Of a DNA stretch of 39,823 bases, positions 8,723 through 16,270 are shown in pieces. The translations under genes and the position numbers were made by a program. Under the pieces are notes generated by a model, which saw only the letters and a list, made by a program, of their open reading frames with translations, ran no database searches and had not been told where the DNA came from. Within the stretch, counting starts at the first letter, position 1; each line of letters begins with the position of its first letter. The stretch is from an uncultured Lentisphaerota bacterium. Its GTDB lineage: Bacteria > Verrucomicrobiota > Kiritimatiellia > CAIQIC01. The stretch covers positions 1 to 39,823 of the forward strand of contig CAITZM010000189.1 of NCBI GenBank assembly GCA_903896925.1. The letters run 5' to 3'.

Positions 8723-9325
8723 CTACACCGCCGCGATATCGAGCGGCACCAGTTTGAACTCTGACTTCGTGTCCGGGCGCTGGTAGAACCGGCAGTGCGT
8801 CCGGCTGCTCTGAACCGTGATGCTTTCCTTGATCAGGTCCATCGCCTTGGACCACTGCTCACCCTTGATGTTGAGGCGGGTGAGCCGGACGATCTCGCCG
8901 AAGCGGAGGGCGTTGTTGCGGCCGCGGAACGCCTTGTTGATCAGCTCGACCAGGTCGTGATCCACGCCCGTAGTCCGCTCGGCCAGCCAGGCATTGATCA
9001 GCGTCTGTGCGGCCAGCAGCCGGTCATCAAAAGAAAGCGACTCACAGGCCCGGCGCTCGATCAGCTGCAGGCCGTCGAAGCTGCGCAGCTGCACGCCGTT
9101 CTTTTCGCCGCCCAAGGCCACCCCGTAGGAGGCCGCGGCCTGCTTCTGGAACGCCTCTATCTCGGCCAGACACCGGGCCTTGTGGGCGACCAGCGCGGCG
9201 CTCAACTTCTGCGCCTCCTTGGTCAGCTGCCGCACCAGGCGGTCACGGGCCTTGTCGATGGGCTTGATGTACTTCGTCGGGATCGCGTTGCCGGCGGCAT
9301 CGGTCATGGTCTTCTGCTCTTTCAT
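8723..9325 (-). CDS. DUF3164 family phage protein
   Basis: 200 residues from the ATG at 9325, which has AGGAG upstream and overlaps the preceding stop (ATGA). The sequence DAAGNAIPTKYIKPIDKARD followed by a long coiled-coil-like helix (LVRQLTKEAQKLSAALVAHKARCLAEIEAFQKQAAASYG) is characteristic of DUF3164. That family is found in the early region of Mu-like phages next to the transposition genes; its function is unknown. The second half (FDGLQLIERR...RLTRLNIKGEQWSKAMDLI) is also typical of the family. A downstream in-frame ATG (MTDAAG) is an alternative start. Confidence 0.85.
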   Translation of the reverse strand: MKEQKTMTDAAGNAIPTKYIKPIDKARDRLVRQLTKEAQKLSAALVAHKARCLAEIEAFQKQAAASYGVALGGEKNGVQLRSFDGLQLIERRACESLSFDDRLLAAQTLINAWLAERTTGVDHDLVELINKAFRGRNNALRFGEIVRLTRLNIKGEQWSKAMDLIKESITVQSSRTHCRFYQRPDTKSEFKLVPLDIAAV

Positions 9326-9804
9326 GCTGCTCCTGTTTTGTTGGTTGCTTCTGCGATGGGTTGCACGGGCGTCCTGCGCCCGTAGGTCTCTAAAAGTTTG
9401 GCCACGAAAGCGGCCCCGAATTTGTCCCTGCACGCGGACAGGTGCCGGCTGATCTTCTCCTCGATATCTCCCCAGGGGCTATCCTTGGCCCCGCGCCAGC
9501 TTTTGAGCGCCATCAGCTCCTCGCCCTTCTCCTTAAGGTAGCGATCCTCCTCGTCCACCATCTGTTCCTTTTTCGCGGCCCGCGCGCGGGCGTTCTCGGC
9601 AGCCGGATTGAACAGCTGCACCGTGTTCGCGTTACGGCGCCAGGTACGCACCGCGGCCTGCCAGCATTTCATGGGCGACTTGCCTACCAGCCAGCCCTTC
9701 GACTCGTAGTAGTCGCAGAACGCCTCGCCATCGAGCTTGTAGCCCAGGCTGGCTGCGTAGGAGGTGACCGCTTGCGGGTCCGGTTTGACGAAGCGCGGGA
9801 TCAT
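9322..9804 (-). CDS. Phage early protein with a replication-protein-type C-terminal motif
   Basis: 160 residues, start at 9804 chosen for its ATGA overlap with the upstream stop. Residues about 1-55 carry IPRFVKPDPQAVTSYAASLG followed by FCDYYESKGWLVGKSPMKCW and AAVRTWRRN. This block is frequent at the C-terminus of phage DnaD-like or replication-initiation proteins, where it occurs as FxxYYxSKGWxxGKxxMKDWKAAVRTW. Here it stands at the N-terminus, followed by a charged helix and a C-terminal segment (KISRHLSACRDKFGAAFVAKLLETYG). Binding to DNA or a replication partner is a reasonable inference. It overlaps the DUF3164 start by 4 bases. Confidence 0.75.
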   Translation of the reverse strand: MIPRFVKPDPQAVTSYAASLGYKLDGEAFCDYYESKGWLVGKSPMKCWQAAVRTWRRNANTVQLFNPAAENARARAAKKEQMVDEEDRYLKEKGEELMALKSWRGAKDSPWGDIEEKISRHLSACRDKFGAAFVAKLLETYGRRTPVQPIAEATNKTGAA

Positions 9805-10193
9805 GCAGCACCTGTGATCTTTTGCACCATGAAAAGCTCGCCCTGGACGCTCGGCGGGTTGGCGAACTCCCGGCCCGAGCGCGGCCAGCCGGCCTCCTGC
9901 GCCTTGCGGATCACCGTCCGCTGGCGCAGGAAGATCTTCACCGCCCGGCTGCGCAGGCTCTGGACATAGCGGTTGATCTCGGAAGAGGAGGTCGGCACGA
10001 AATAGCCGTGGGCGCCGGCCGCTACAGGGAACGGGAAGACAGCCAGACACGTCTCCAGCAGCGCCTCACACTCCCGGCGGCAGATACCGGCGCGCTCAGC
10101 CAGCTCATCAATCGTCATCGCTTGCGCCTCTCCACGGCAGCAGCGCAGCGTATCCCGGACAGTCGCGAAATGGGCTTGGATATCGGGCTGCAT
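9801..10193 (-). CDS. Putative helix-turn-helix early protein
   Basis: 130 residues. MTIDELAERAGICRRECEALLETCLAVF near residue 26 has the spacing of a helix-turn-helix. The next part (GYFVPTSSSEINRYVQSLRSRAVKIFLRQRTVIRKAQ) is typical of small phage proteins with a basic helix. It lies 2 bp after the preceding gene's stop and overlaps the next gene by ATGA. The function is unknown; a DNA-binding role is inferred from the helix pattern only. A start at the internal ATG (MTIDEL) is possible but would lose the packed gene spacing. Confidence 0.7.
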   Translation of the reverse strand: MQPDIQAHFATVRDTLRCCRGEAQAMTIDELAERAGICRRECEALLETCLAVFPFPVAAGAHGYFVPTSSSEINRYVQSLRSRAVKIFLRQRTVIRKAQEAGWPRSGREFANPPSVQGELFMVQKITGAA

Positions 10194-10195
10194 GT

Positions 10196-10510
10196 TTATC
10201 CTTTAATATAGGCAAGCTTATCCTCGGCAATTTTTCGCTGTGCTTCAGACTGCTCAATTAACATCACGGCGTTGTCCCAGGTGCACCCGTTGTCCCATTC
10301 GTGAGGCTGACATTTCATCCACGGATATTTAACGATCATCTCCCCGTAGGTCTGAGGGAATGCCTTGCAGATTTTTCCGAGGATGTGCCACGCTTTGATG
10401 CGCTGCTTTTCAGTTACAGCGTGAGCGGAACGCTCGATATTAAGTGCATCCAGAAGCCGAGAATTATTTTCAGCCAGTTCCCGGTTACGCTTCTGCTGGC
10501 TCTTGCTCAC
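10196..10510 (-). CDS. Hypothetical early phage protein
   Basis: 104 residues beginning at a GTG (10510) with a strong GGAGG seven bases upstream. The GTG overlaps the previous stop (GTGA). It opens with a helical, Asn/Lys-rich region (SKSQQKRNRELAENNSRLL), probably coiled coil, then KAWHILGKICKAFPQTYGEM and a Trp/Cys-containing stretch (KCQPHEWDNGCTWDN). Nothing matches a family I know. Its base composition is lower in GC than its neighbours (about 50%), so it may be a recent acquisition. Confidence 0.72.
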   Translation of the reverse strand: MSKSQQKRNRELAENNSRLLDALNIERSAHAVTEKQRIKAWHILGKICKAFPQTYGEMIVKYPWMKCQPHEWDNGCTWDNAVMLIEQSEAQRKIAEDKLAYIKG

Positions 10511-10788
10511 AGCGCACCTCCAGCCACCCGCGCCACCATCTCGGCCTCGGCGGGGTGCGGGTAGATTCGGAAGGCGTACTTTTTGGCGTGGGCGTCGAGA
10601 CGGGATTGGAGCGCCGGCGCATCGGTTAGGCATGGCAGCGTGGGGATGTTCAGTCTCCGGCTGATGCCCTCGTGGTTATAGGTTCCCACGAAGCACACGC
10701 CCGAGGCCGTCCGGATCACGCCGAACACGACGCACAGCACGCCGCCGAAGACGTAGGTCTGCCCGAAGAATTTCTGGTTGTTCTTCAT
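10507..10788 (-). CDS. Small early phage protein, unknown function
   Basis: 93 residues from the ATG at 10788, just behind GGGGAGG. It begins with MKNNQKFFGQTYVFGGVLCV, a hydrophobic segment (VFGGVLCVVFGVIRTASGVCFVG) that could be a membrane helix but contains an Arg. It ends with HAKKYAFRIYPHPAEAEMVARV. The stop overlaps the GTG start of the next gene. No function can be assigned. It follows the MuB-like gene by 11 bp and is certainly co-transcribed with it. Confidence 0.65.
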   Translation of the reverse strand: MKNNQKFFGQTYVFGGVLCVVFGVIRTASGVCFVGTYNHEGISRRLNIPTLPCLTDAPALQSRLDAHAKKYAFRIYPHPAEAEMVARVAGGAL

Positions 10789-10799
10789 CGCCTCCCCTT

Positions 10800-11858
10800 T
10801 CACGCCGCGCTCAGCTTCTGGATGATGTCGTGCGCCTGGACGAAGTGCTCCCAGCTCAGCTTCTGCTTCTGCTTCGACGCCATCATCGCCGCGTTCTGCA
10901 GGAACTTGACGTACATGCCCAGCCCGCTGCTGTGGATCATGTCCTTGATGACCTCCGCGGCGAGGCCCTCGGCCGGCTCCAGCCCGAACCGCTTCGCGAT
11001 CCGGTCGAGGTCGGCCTTGGGCGGCGCCTTCGGCAGCTGTAGCTTGATCGTGCCCCGCCGCCGCAGCTGCTCCAGCATCAGCGAGAGCTTGCCCGTCTGC
11101 ACCTCGCTCTTGAACACGTTCGTCCCGCACAGCACCAGCCCGCAGTGGCTGCGGTCGTAGATCTCGCGGATGAACTCCAGCACCTTCATCTGGCTGCCCT
11201 TCTGATAGGACAGGAACACCTGGTGGACCTCGTCGATGATCACCAGCGTCTTGTCGTCGATCCGCGCCAGGATGCGCTCCCGGAGGTTCTCGAAGCTGCT
11301 GTGCGGGCTGACCATCGAAGCCTTGGCAAACTCCCGCGCGAACAGCTGCACGCCGCTGCTGGCCGGCATCCGCAGGTAGATCGTCGCCCCGTGGTTGTTG
11401 CGCCGCTGGAACTCCTCCAGCGCCGTCGTCTTGCCGATCTGGCTGTCCCCATAGACGAACGCGATCGTCTGCGTGATCAGCGCCGCATCGCACACCCGGA
11501 AGATGTTGCGGCTGATCGAGGTCTCGACGAACGCCAGCTCCACCCGGCCCGCCCGCTCCTCCGCGATCCGCTTGTAGCGCCCGATGGCCGTGCAGATGTT
11601 CTCCAGGCTGCCCGCATAGCTCCAGTGGAACAGCCGGTAAATCGTCGTGCTGTCGTAGCCGATCGCGTTCCCCGCCTCTTCGTTGCCGTAGCCGTAGCCC
11701 TGCGCCTTCGCGTGGCAGAAGAACCACCACAGCAGCCCGTGCTGCGCCGCGTCGATCTTCTCCGCCTTCAGGGCCGCGTCCGCGCCCGCCTTGAACACGT
11801 CGGCGCTGACGTTGATGTTGCTCGTGGTCGGGGCCTGGTCTTTGGTTTCTTCGCTCAC
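10800..11858 (-). CDS. MuB-like AAA ATPase, transposition target-selection protein
   Basis: 352 residues. The GTG at 11858 was chosen because it overlaps the upstream stop and has a GGGG/GGTGG ribosome site. The N-terminal 100 residues include a helix-turn-helix-like block (NEEAGNAIGYDSTTIYRLFH), as expected for MuB. The ATPase has Walker A GDSQIGKT (137-144) and Walker B LVIIDEVH (205-212), then a sensor region (GLVLCGTNVF). In Mu, MuB polymerises on target DNA and delivers it to the transposase-bound ends. The neighbouring DDE transposase supports that role. The C-terminal helical domain (LAAEVIKDMIHSSGLGMYVK) resembles the MuB C-terminus in size. Confidence 0.88.
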   Translation of the reverse strand: MSEETKDQAPTTSNINVSADVFKAGADAALKAEKIDAAQHGLLWWFFCHAKAQGYGYGNEEAGNAIGYDSTTIYRLFHWSYAGSLENICTAIGRYKRIAEERAGRVELAFVETSISRNIFRVCDAALITQTIAFVYGDSQIGKTTALEEFQRRNNHGATIYLRMPASSGVQLFAREFAKASMVSPHSSFENLRERILARIDDKTLVIIDEVHQVFLSYQKGSQMKVLEFIREIYDRSHCGLVLCGTNVFKSEVQTGKLSLMLEQLRRRGTIKLQLPKAPPKADLDRIAKRFGLEPAEGLAAEVIKDMIHSSGLGMYVKFLQNAAMMASKQKQKLSWEHFVQAHDIIQKLSAA

Positions 11859-12154
11859 GCCGCCACCCCTTTCGCCACCCGCACCGCACCGCGCGCCGGC
11901 ACGCCGCAGGGCAGCCGCGCGAACTCCTTGCAGACCAGCGCGGCCCACGCCTTGCGGTCCACCACGACGGCCGTGTAGGCGCGCACCCGGTGGGGCCGCG
12001 CCTCGATCACCACGACCGCGGCGCGCTGGCTGTCCAGGTGCGCCACATAGACTCCCTGCTTCTTGCCCTGCACCTGGCGCTTGATCTGGGCCAGCTCGGA
12101 CATCCGCTCCGTGCCGCTCTGCGGGGCGCTGGTTAATGTGTTCTTTTTGCTCAT
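11855..12154 (-). CDS. Small basic protein between the MuA-like and MuB-like genes
   Basis: 99 residues (MSKKNTLTSAPQSGTERMSE...). It is basic and beta-rich in the middle (GVYVAHLDSQRAAVVVIEARPHRVRAYTAVVV), with no motif I recognise. The ATG at 12154 has AGGAG 11 bases upstream in the operon's recurrent CAACAGGAGCAAG context. Its stop overlaps the MuB-like GTG (GTGA). Its place between transposase and ATPase suggests an accessory in transposition, but that is inference from position. Confidence 0.7.
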   Translation of the reverse strand: MSKKNTLTSAPQSGTERMSELAQIKRQVQGKKQGVYVAHLDSQRAAVVVIEARPHRVRAYTAVVVDRKAWAALVCKEFARLPCGVPARGAVRVAKGVAA

Positions 12155-12212
12155 GTTCGTCTTGCTCCTGTTGGTGTTGTTTCGGCTCGGCTGGAAGCCT
12201 CGCCCTACCTGT

Positions 12213-14246
12213 TCATGCTCCGAAAATCTTGTTCATATCCTCGTCGTTCTGCTCCAGGCGGACGTCATCGTCCCGCGCGTCGTCCGGACGGCCCGGCACG
12301 ATGTCCTCCAGCGTGCCCTTCTCCGCGCGCACGCGGTCGGCGTTGGCCACTTCCTGCTGCGTGATCGGCGCTCCCGCGAGGACCAGCGCGTTGTGCTTGG
12401 CGTCGGCGATCCGCTGCCTGGTGAGCTCCGCGCCGCGGATGGCCACCGGCTTGAGCAGCTCCTTCTCGATGTGCGCCGCGGCGCCCATCTGGCGGTGCAG
12501 CGCCTCGGTATCGTCCTTGCGCACGGTCTCCCAGCGCCGCGCCACGCCCAGCAACTGCGCGCCCTGCGTCGTCAGCCGGCTGACCACCATCGCCGTCGGA
12601 TTGAAGGGGTTGACGTGCGTCAGATAGGTCTCGCCCGGCTTGAGCAGCTCCGTGCGGCCATCCGGCGTGTGCACCTCGGCCACATAGCGGAAGATGCCGG
12701 GGCCGAGCGTGCGGTCCTGGAAATCGATCAGGTGGTCGTCCTGCACGCGGCGCTCGACGCCCAGCTCCTCGCCCAGCAGCGCCAGCAGGAACTGCGGACG
12801 CAGCTTGCAGAGCCCCTGCCGGCCACCCTGCCAGACCTCTGCAGGGCTCTTGCGGCGGCAGCGCACATAGCCCGGCTGGCTGAGGACCACGTCCACCGCC
12901 GCCCGCTCGTGCGCCGGAAGCTCCAGCAGCCGCGCCATCGGCGACCAGGGAGAATCGGCCAGCAGCCGGAACTCGTTCACCGTCAGGTGCGCCTCTTCCC
13001 AGCCCTCCAGCTTGTGGTCGGTGCGCTCGTTGATCCGCGCATAGACGAAGGCGGCGATCTCCAGGAACTGCTCGTAGGGGATGAACGGCAGGCGCAGCAG
13101 CGCCGCGCGGTCGGGCGGCAGGGCCGCGCACGCCTTGATCAGCGCGCTGTTGTGCGCGTCGCGGCCGGCGAGTTCCTCGGGGCACTCGTCGCGGTTGCGG
13201 CCCATCTGGCCGGCGAGCAGCGCGAACTCGTTGTGCACCAGGTTGTGGTGCGATTCCAAAGCAGCCTTGAACCGGCTGTTGCCCTTGCCGCGCCCGTCGT
13301 AGACGCCCGCGAAGGCCGCGGCGCCCTCGATGCCGTTGCGGTCCACCTTCACCGCGCCATCGGTGGCATCGGCCAGCAGCTTGGCCATGTCTTCGGAGAT
13401 CGTGGCCGTGCCCTTTTCCACCATCAGCGTCGTCCCGTCGCCGCGGTATCCTATGCGCCCGAGGATGTCGGCCAGGAGGAAGCGCATGTGGCGGCTGCGG
13501 ATCGTCTCCCGCGCTCCGTCGTCATCGTTCAGCAGCATCGGCACCATGCCCCACGTCACCTTGCAGGCGCTGAAGACGTCCAGCGCGCACAATTCAAGAG
13601 GCCGCATCGCCGCCTTGTTGACGCCGAGGAAGTTGACCTTATGGTCATGCCAGAGATCGTCGAACATATAGAACTGGCCGCACTGCAGGCCGGCGCGGGT
13701 GGATAAGACCAGCGGGCGGAAGGCGGCGGCGGCGGAGCGGCCCTGGCGGCGGGCGCTCAGCTCGAACTTCGTCGGCGCGTGGCGCATCAGGTTCGCGTAG
13801 CTCAGGCCCCTCGGAAGGTCGTGCTGATCCGCGCGGCGCACGCCCAGGCCGGGAAGTTCCATCCCGGCCATCCACTGCCGGCACAACTCGCGGAACGCCG
13901 GCTTGCAGGCCCGCTGGTTCTGCTCGCAGAGGCCCTTCCAGTATTGCAGGAAGACCGCGGGCAGCTTCTCGTCGGCGTTCTTGACCTTCGAGTGGTTGAG
14001 CAGCGCCCGCCAGTCGTGGCCGGACTTCTTCCAGGCGTAGAACTTGCGCGTCAGGCTCGGCACCGAGCAGCCCGTGCGGCCCGAGAGCTTCCACGCGCAC
14101 GCCTTCAGCTCCACCGTCACCGAGGGCGCGCACTCCACGCCGCGGAAGAGTTCTTCCAGCAGCTGGATCTGCTCGCGCATCTGCGTGGGCAGCCCGTACA
14201 GCTCCGCCCGCTGGTCGAAGTCCGATGTCTGAAGTGCCTGTTCCAT
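12213..14246 (-). CDS. MuA-like DDE transposase
   Basis: 677 residues, close to MuA (663). An N-terminal DNA-binding region (residues 1-90) includes CAWKLSGRTGCSVPSLTRKFYAWKKSG, an Ibeta/gamma-like helix-turn-helix. The RNase H-like core begins around FYMFDDLWHDHKVNFLGVN (about 193-211), which supplies the first catalytic Asp. The block TLMVEKGTATISEDMAKLL sits where rve-type domains usually have xDNGxxF, but here the acidic residue is Glu. A later ALESHHNLVHNEF block may supply the third acid. The beta-barrel domain follows (GETYLTHVNPFNPTAMVVS), then a charged tail ending NDEDMNKIFGA that could contact the MuB-like ATPase. The role is integration and replicative transposition of the prophage. 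The catalytic assignments are tentative. Confidence 0.88.
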   Translation of the reverse strand: MEQALQTSDFDQRAELYGLPTQMREQIQLLEELFRGVECAPSVTVELKACAWKLSGRTGCSVPSLTRKFYAWKKSGHDWRALLNHSKVKNADEKLPAVFLQYWKGLCEQNQRACKPAFRELCRQWMAGMELPGLGVRRADQHDLPRGLSYANLMRHAPTKFELSARRQGRSAAAAFRPLVLSTRAGLQCGQFYMFDDLWHDHKVNFLGVNKAAMRPLELCALDVFSACKVTWGMVPMLLNDDDGARETIRSRHMRFLLADILGRIGYRGDGTTLMVEKGTATISEDMAKLLADATDGAVKVDRNGIEGAAAFAGVYDGRGKGNSRFKAALESHHNLVHNEFALLAGQMGRNRDECPEELAGRDAHNSALIKACAALPPDRAALLRLPFIPYEQFLEIAAFVYARINERTDHKLEGWEEAHLTVNEFRLLADSPWSPMARLLELPAHERAAVDVVLSQPGYVRCRRKSPAEVWQGGRQGLCKLRPQFLLALLGEELGVERRVQDDHLIDFQDRTLGPGIFRYVAEVHTPDGRTELLKPGETYLTHVNPFNPTAMVVSRLTTQGAQLLGVARRWETVRKDDTEALHRQMGAAAHIEKELLKPVAIRGAELTRQRIADAKHNALVLAGAPITQQEVANADRVRAEKGTLEDIVPGRPDDARDDDVRLEQNDEDMNKIFGA

Positions 14247-14277
14247 GGTGGTGCTCTTCCGGTTTTCCGAGGAATGC

Positions 14278-15018
14278 TTAGATCTGACCTCTGCCTTCGG
14301 ACTTCGGCCTTCTGCCTTCGGACTTCCGCTTCATGAACTCCCGCATCTCGCCGCCCACGCGCTCGAACAGCGCCAGCCAGGCTTCCAGCTGCGCCGCGCC
14401 CAGCTCCATGTACTGGCGCTCCCGGATGCACAGGCTGTTGAGCGTGCGGAAGCAGACGTCGAACTCGCTGATCGCCTGCTCCCGCCGCGCGTGCATCCGC
14501 TCCTCCGGCGTCATGTCGCGCAGCCGCTTCTGGATCGCGCCCACCCGCGAGCCGCCCACGCCGTACTGCGCAAACAGTTCGTTCTGCGACTTGTCGCCGA
14601 CGAAATCGAGGAGCAGCTGCTCGGCGCGCTGCGCTTCCTTCGTGGGCTCCTGCTCGCCGCCATCTCCCAGTAGCAGCATCTCGCCACGCGGGATCTGCGC
14701 ATGCTGCAGGAAAAACTCGGCCAGCTTCATGAACTTGTTGATCTGGCGGTCCTTGATCGGAATATTGTCCGTGCACCAGCCCATGAAAGCACCGTGGGGC
14801 AGCATCTCCTTGGCGCTCTTGAGCATCAGACCCATCCGCACCGCGCGCTTGGCCGCTTCGCGTTCCATCTCGTAATACGCGCCAAACTCGGCGGTTATGT
14901 GTTGTTTGATCTGGTCCAGCTTCCTCGTGTCGAGGTGCTGGTTGCGGCTGTTCCAGGAGAGCGGATGCTGCGGGGGCAAGACTTCGACGGCGGCTTTATT
15001 CGTGGTCTTGGTGGACAT
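14278..15018 (-). CDS. DUF3102 family protein with a repeat-derived C-terminal tail
   Basis: 246 residues. The central part (ITAEFGAYYEMEREAAKRAV, LMLKSAKEMLPHGAFMGWCT, RQINKFMKLAEFF) matches DUF3102, a family of phage and plasmid proteins of unknown role. The second half is helical (NSLCIRERQYMELGAAQLEAWLALFERVGGEMREF). The last 16 residues (KRKSEGRRPKSEGRGQI) are encoded by a spacer-type repeat at 14281-14330, so the tail is probably not part of the original fold. AAAGG about 8 bases upstream supports the ATG. The start overlaps the preceding small gene by 23 bp. Confidence 0.82.
   Translation of the reverse strand: MSTKTTNKAAVEVLPPQHPLSWNSRNQHLDTRKLDQIKQHITAEFGAYYEMEREAAKRAVRMGLMLKSAKEMLPHGAFMGWCTDNIPIKDRQINKFMKLAEFFLQHAQIPRGEMLLLGDGGEQEPTKEAQRAEQLLLDFVGDKSQNELFAQYGVGGSRVGAIQKRLRDMTPEERMHARREQAISEFDVCFRTLNSLCIRERQYMELGAAQLEAWLALFERVGGEMREFMKRKSEGRRPKSEGRGQI
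14281..14330. repeat. CTTCGGACTTCGGCCTTCTG-type spacer repeat at the 3' end of the DUF3102 gene
   Basis: The unit TGCCTTCGGACTTC occurs twice (at about 14292 and 14313) with ACTTCGGCCTTC between. It is read on the minus strand as SEGRRPKSEGRGQ. I recall this phrase as a common spacer repeat in Verrucomicrobiota-like genomes. Here it has replaced or extended the C-terminus of the DUF3102 protein. Confidence 0.75.
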
Positions 15019-15154
15019 AGGGGATGCCTTTCTTTTGGCAGTCGATGAGGAGGTGGGTCTGGAGTTCGCGGAGGGTCTGCGGATCGGCGGCGATATGGAT
15101 CGCCAGTTCCTCGGCGCGCTCGTCGAGGGCGAGCTTGATGTGCTTGGGCTTCAT
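14996..15154 (-). CDS. Small early protein (52 aa)
   Basis: MKPKHIKLALDERAEELAIH followed by a helix (PQTLRELQTHLLIDCQKKG). It is charged and probably all-helical. The ATG at 15154 overlaps the zinc-ribbon gene's stop (ATGA) and no separate ribosome site is visible, so translation must be coupled. The 3' end overlaps the DUF3102 start by 23 bp. No family is recognised. Confidence 0.65.
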   Translation of the reverse strand: MKPKHIKLALDERAEELAIHIAADPQTLRELQTHLLIDCQKKGIPYVHQDHE

Positions 15155-15321
15155 GTGTTCACAGACCGGTTCAAACGTTCGAGGCAGGTGTCGCAGAGGC
15201 GCTCTCCGTCGGAGTTTGTGTTGAGCTTGAAGTCGAACTCCTGCAGGCACTGCTGGCAGGTCCGCTGCTCCGCGGCCTCGGCCTGCGCCTTGCGGCGCTG
15301 GGTGGCTGCCTTGGCGGTCAT
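15151..15321 (-). CDS. Small zinc-ribbon protein (56 aa)
   Basis: MTAKAATQRRKAQAEAAEQR is followed by CQQCLQEFDFKLNTNSDGER and CDTCLERL, giving two CxxC knuckles 20-odd residues apart, as in zinc ribbons or small TraR/DksA-like proteins. It lacks other TraR features. The start at 15321 overlaps the previous stop (ATGA) and has GGTGG upstream. The role is unknown; regulation of transcription through RNA polymerase or DNA contact is one possibility. Confidence 0.7.
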   Translation of the reverse strand: MTAKAATQRRKAQAEAAEQRTCQQCLQEFDFKLNTNSDGERLCDTCLERLNRSVNT

Positions 15322-15506
15322 GACGCCACCAGCCAGATCCCGAAGCACACGCCCAGGCCGAAGGCGAGAACAGCCACAACCGCCATAAAACGGCGGAGGC
15401 GGCGTTCGGCCAGATCCTCGATCACGCTGAGCTGGTCGGCGATATCGAGATCGGCGGCGGGATTGTCCCGCGGTGAAATAATCAGGTTGTTGATCGCGTG
15501 GTGCAT
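15318..15506 (-). CDS. Small membrane protein (62 aa) of the early operon
   Basis: The cytoplasmic N-terminal half is acidic (NPAADLDIADQLSVIEDLAE) and is followed by RRLRR and one transmembrane helix (FMAVVAVLAFGLGVCFGIWLVA) at the very C-terminus, a tail-anchored layout. A strong GAGGAGG lies 6 bases before the ATG. An early-expressed inner-membrane peptide could serve superinfection exclusion or membrane docking, but nothing in the sequence proves it. Confidence 0.7.
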   Translation of the reverse strand: MHHAINNLIISPRDNPAADLDIADQLSVIEDLAERRLRRFMAVVAVLAFGLGVCFGIWLVAS

Positions 15507-15516
15507 GGTGCCCTCC

Positions 15517-15954
15517 TCAAGCCGCGACCGTCTTGGCCTCGCGCCGGTTGGCGCGGCCGCCGAGGTTCTCCGCGCGCATCTTCGCGCCGAAGTCGCTGGT
15601 GATCCGCTCGGGCACGCTGGCCGGATAGAGCAGCGCCTGCACGCGCTGGTGTTCGATCTGCGCTTCCATGCCGCCGAGGTCCGGAAGATCCAGCTGCGCG
15701 AGCGCCACCTTGTTCTGCGCGTGCAGCAGCTCGCTGGTCAGGCGCACGTCGCCGATCTCCAGCGCGATCTTCTGTGCCTCGCCCAGTTCGTCCTGGCCGA
15801 ACTTCAGCATCCGCGCCACCATGCGCAGACAGCTGAGGACACGGTTGCGGTTCAGCACCTCGACGTGCATCCCGCGGGCGGTGACGGGTTCCTGCTGCGC
15901 TCCGACAACTGACAACTGACCACTGACCACTGACTGGTTTTGCTCTTTGTTCAT
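15517..15954 (-). CDS. Hypothetical early protein with a repeat-derived N-terminus
   Basis: 145 residues from the ATG at 15954, which has AACAGGAG six bases upstream. The farther ATG (15981) has no ribosome site. Residues 6-18 (NQSVVSGQLSVVG) are encoded by the tandem ACTGACAACTGACCACTGACC repeat at 15903-15936 read on the minus strand. The body (VLNRNRVLSCLRMVARMLKFG, GEAQKIALEIGDVRLTSELLHA) looks like an ordinary helical protein of unknown family, ending in a basic tail (NLGGRANRREAKTVAA). Confidence 0.72.
   Translation of the reverse strand: MNKEQNQSVVSGQLSVVGAQQEPVTARGMHVEVLNRNRVLSCLRMVARMLKFGQDELGEAQKIALEIGDVRLTSELLHAQNKVALAQLDLPDLGGMEAQIEHQRVQALLYPASVPERITSDFGAKMRAENLGGRANRREAKTVAA
15903..15936. 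repeat. Tandem CAACTGAC / CCACTGAC repeat inside a coding region
   Basis: CGACAACTGACAACTGAC is followed by CACTGACCACTGACTGG: about four 8-9 bp units. Read on the minus strand it encodes SVVSGQLSVV. I recall the same phrase from spacers of many environmental genomes. It contributes the N-terminus of the gene at 15517-15954. Confidence 0.8.
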
Positions 15955-15991
15955 GCTCTGCTCCTGTTCGTATTTGCTCATGGGTGTTTGC

Positions 15992-16270
15992 TCACTTGGC
16001 CGGTGCGGGCTCGATGCCCAGCCGGCGCTTGTAAAAATCCACGACGCTCTGGCGGGTCACCTTGATGTAGGGCTTTTCCTCGCTTGCGCCGAAGTTCATG
16101 CTGTGGAAGTTGCCCGCCTCGATGTTGGCGTAGATCGCCTGCACCGAGAGGTCGGTGGCCAGCGCCACGTCGCTGACCTTGAGCCACTGCGAGTTGCCCA
16201 GGCGCTTTTCGAGCAGCGCCATGCACTGCTGGTCGTAGTCCGTGAATAGACTTGCTTGGCGTTGGGTCAT
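15992..16270 (-). CDS. Excisionase/MerR-like helix-turn-helix protein
   Basis: 92 residues. WLKVSDVALATDLSVQAIYANIEAGNFHSMNFG has the shape of HTH_17/excisionase-type winged helices (SVxDVAxxLgVSxxtVyxxIexG). It is followed by a beta-wing and KPYIKVTRQSVVDFYKRRLG, the usual closing helix. AGGAG lies 6 bases upstream of the ATG at 16270, which overlaps the previous stop. It is probably a small DNA-bending or regulatory protein of the early operon. Confidence 0.75.
   Translation of the reverse strand: MTQRQASLFTDYDQQCMALLEKRLGNSQWLKVSDVALATDLSVQAIYANIEAGNFHSMNFGASEEKPYIKVTRQSVVDFYKRRLGIEPAPAK

Noticed and set aside
12063..13706. 547-codon plus-strand frame
   Set aside because: Antisense to the transposase; Arg/His/Ala-rich and without motifs.
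15903..15936. Possible CRISPR-like tandem repeat
   Set aside because: Units of 8-9 bp without spacers; it is a short tandem phrase and not an array. No CRISPR or cas genes occur in the window.
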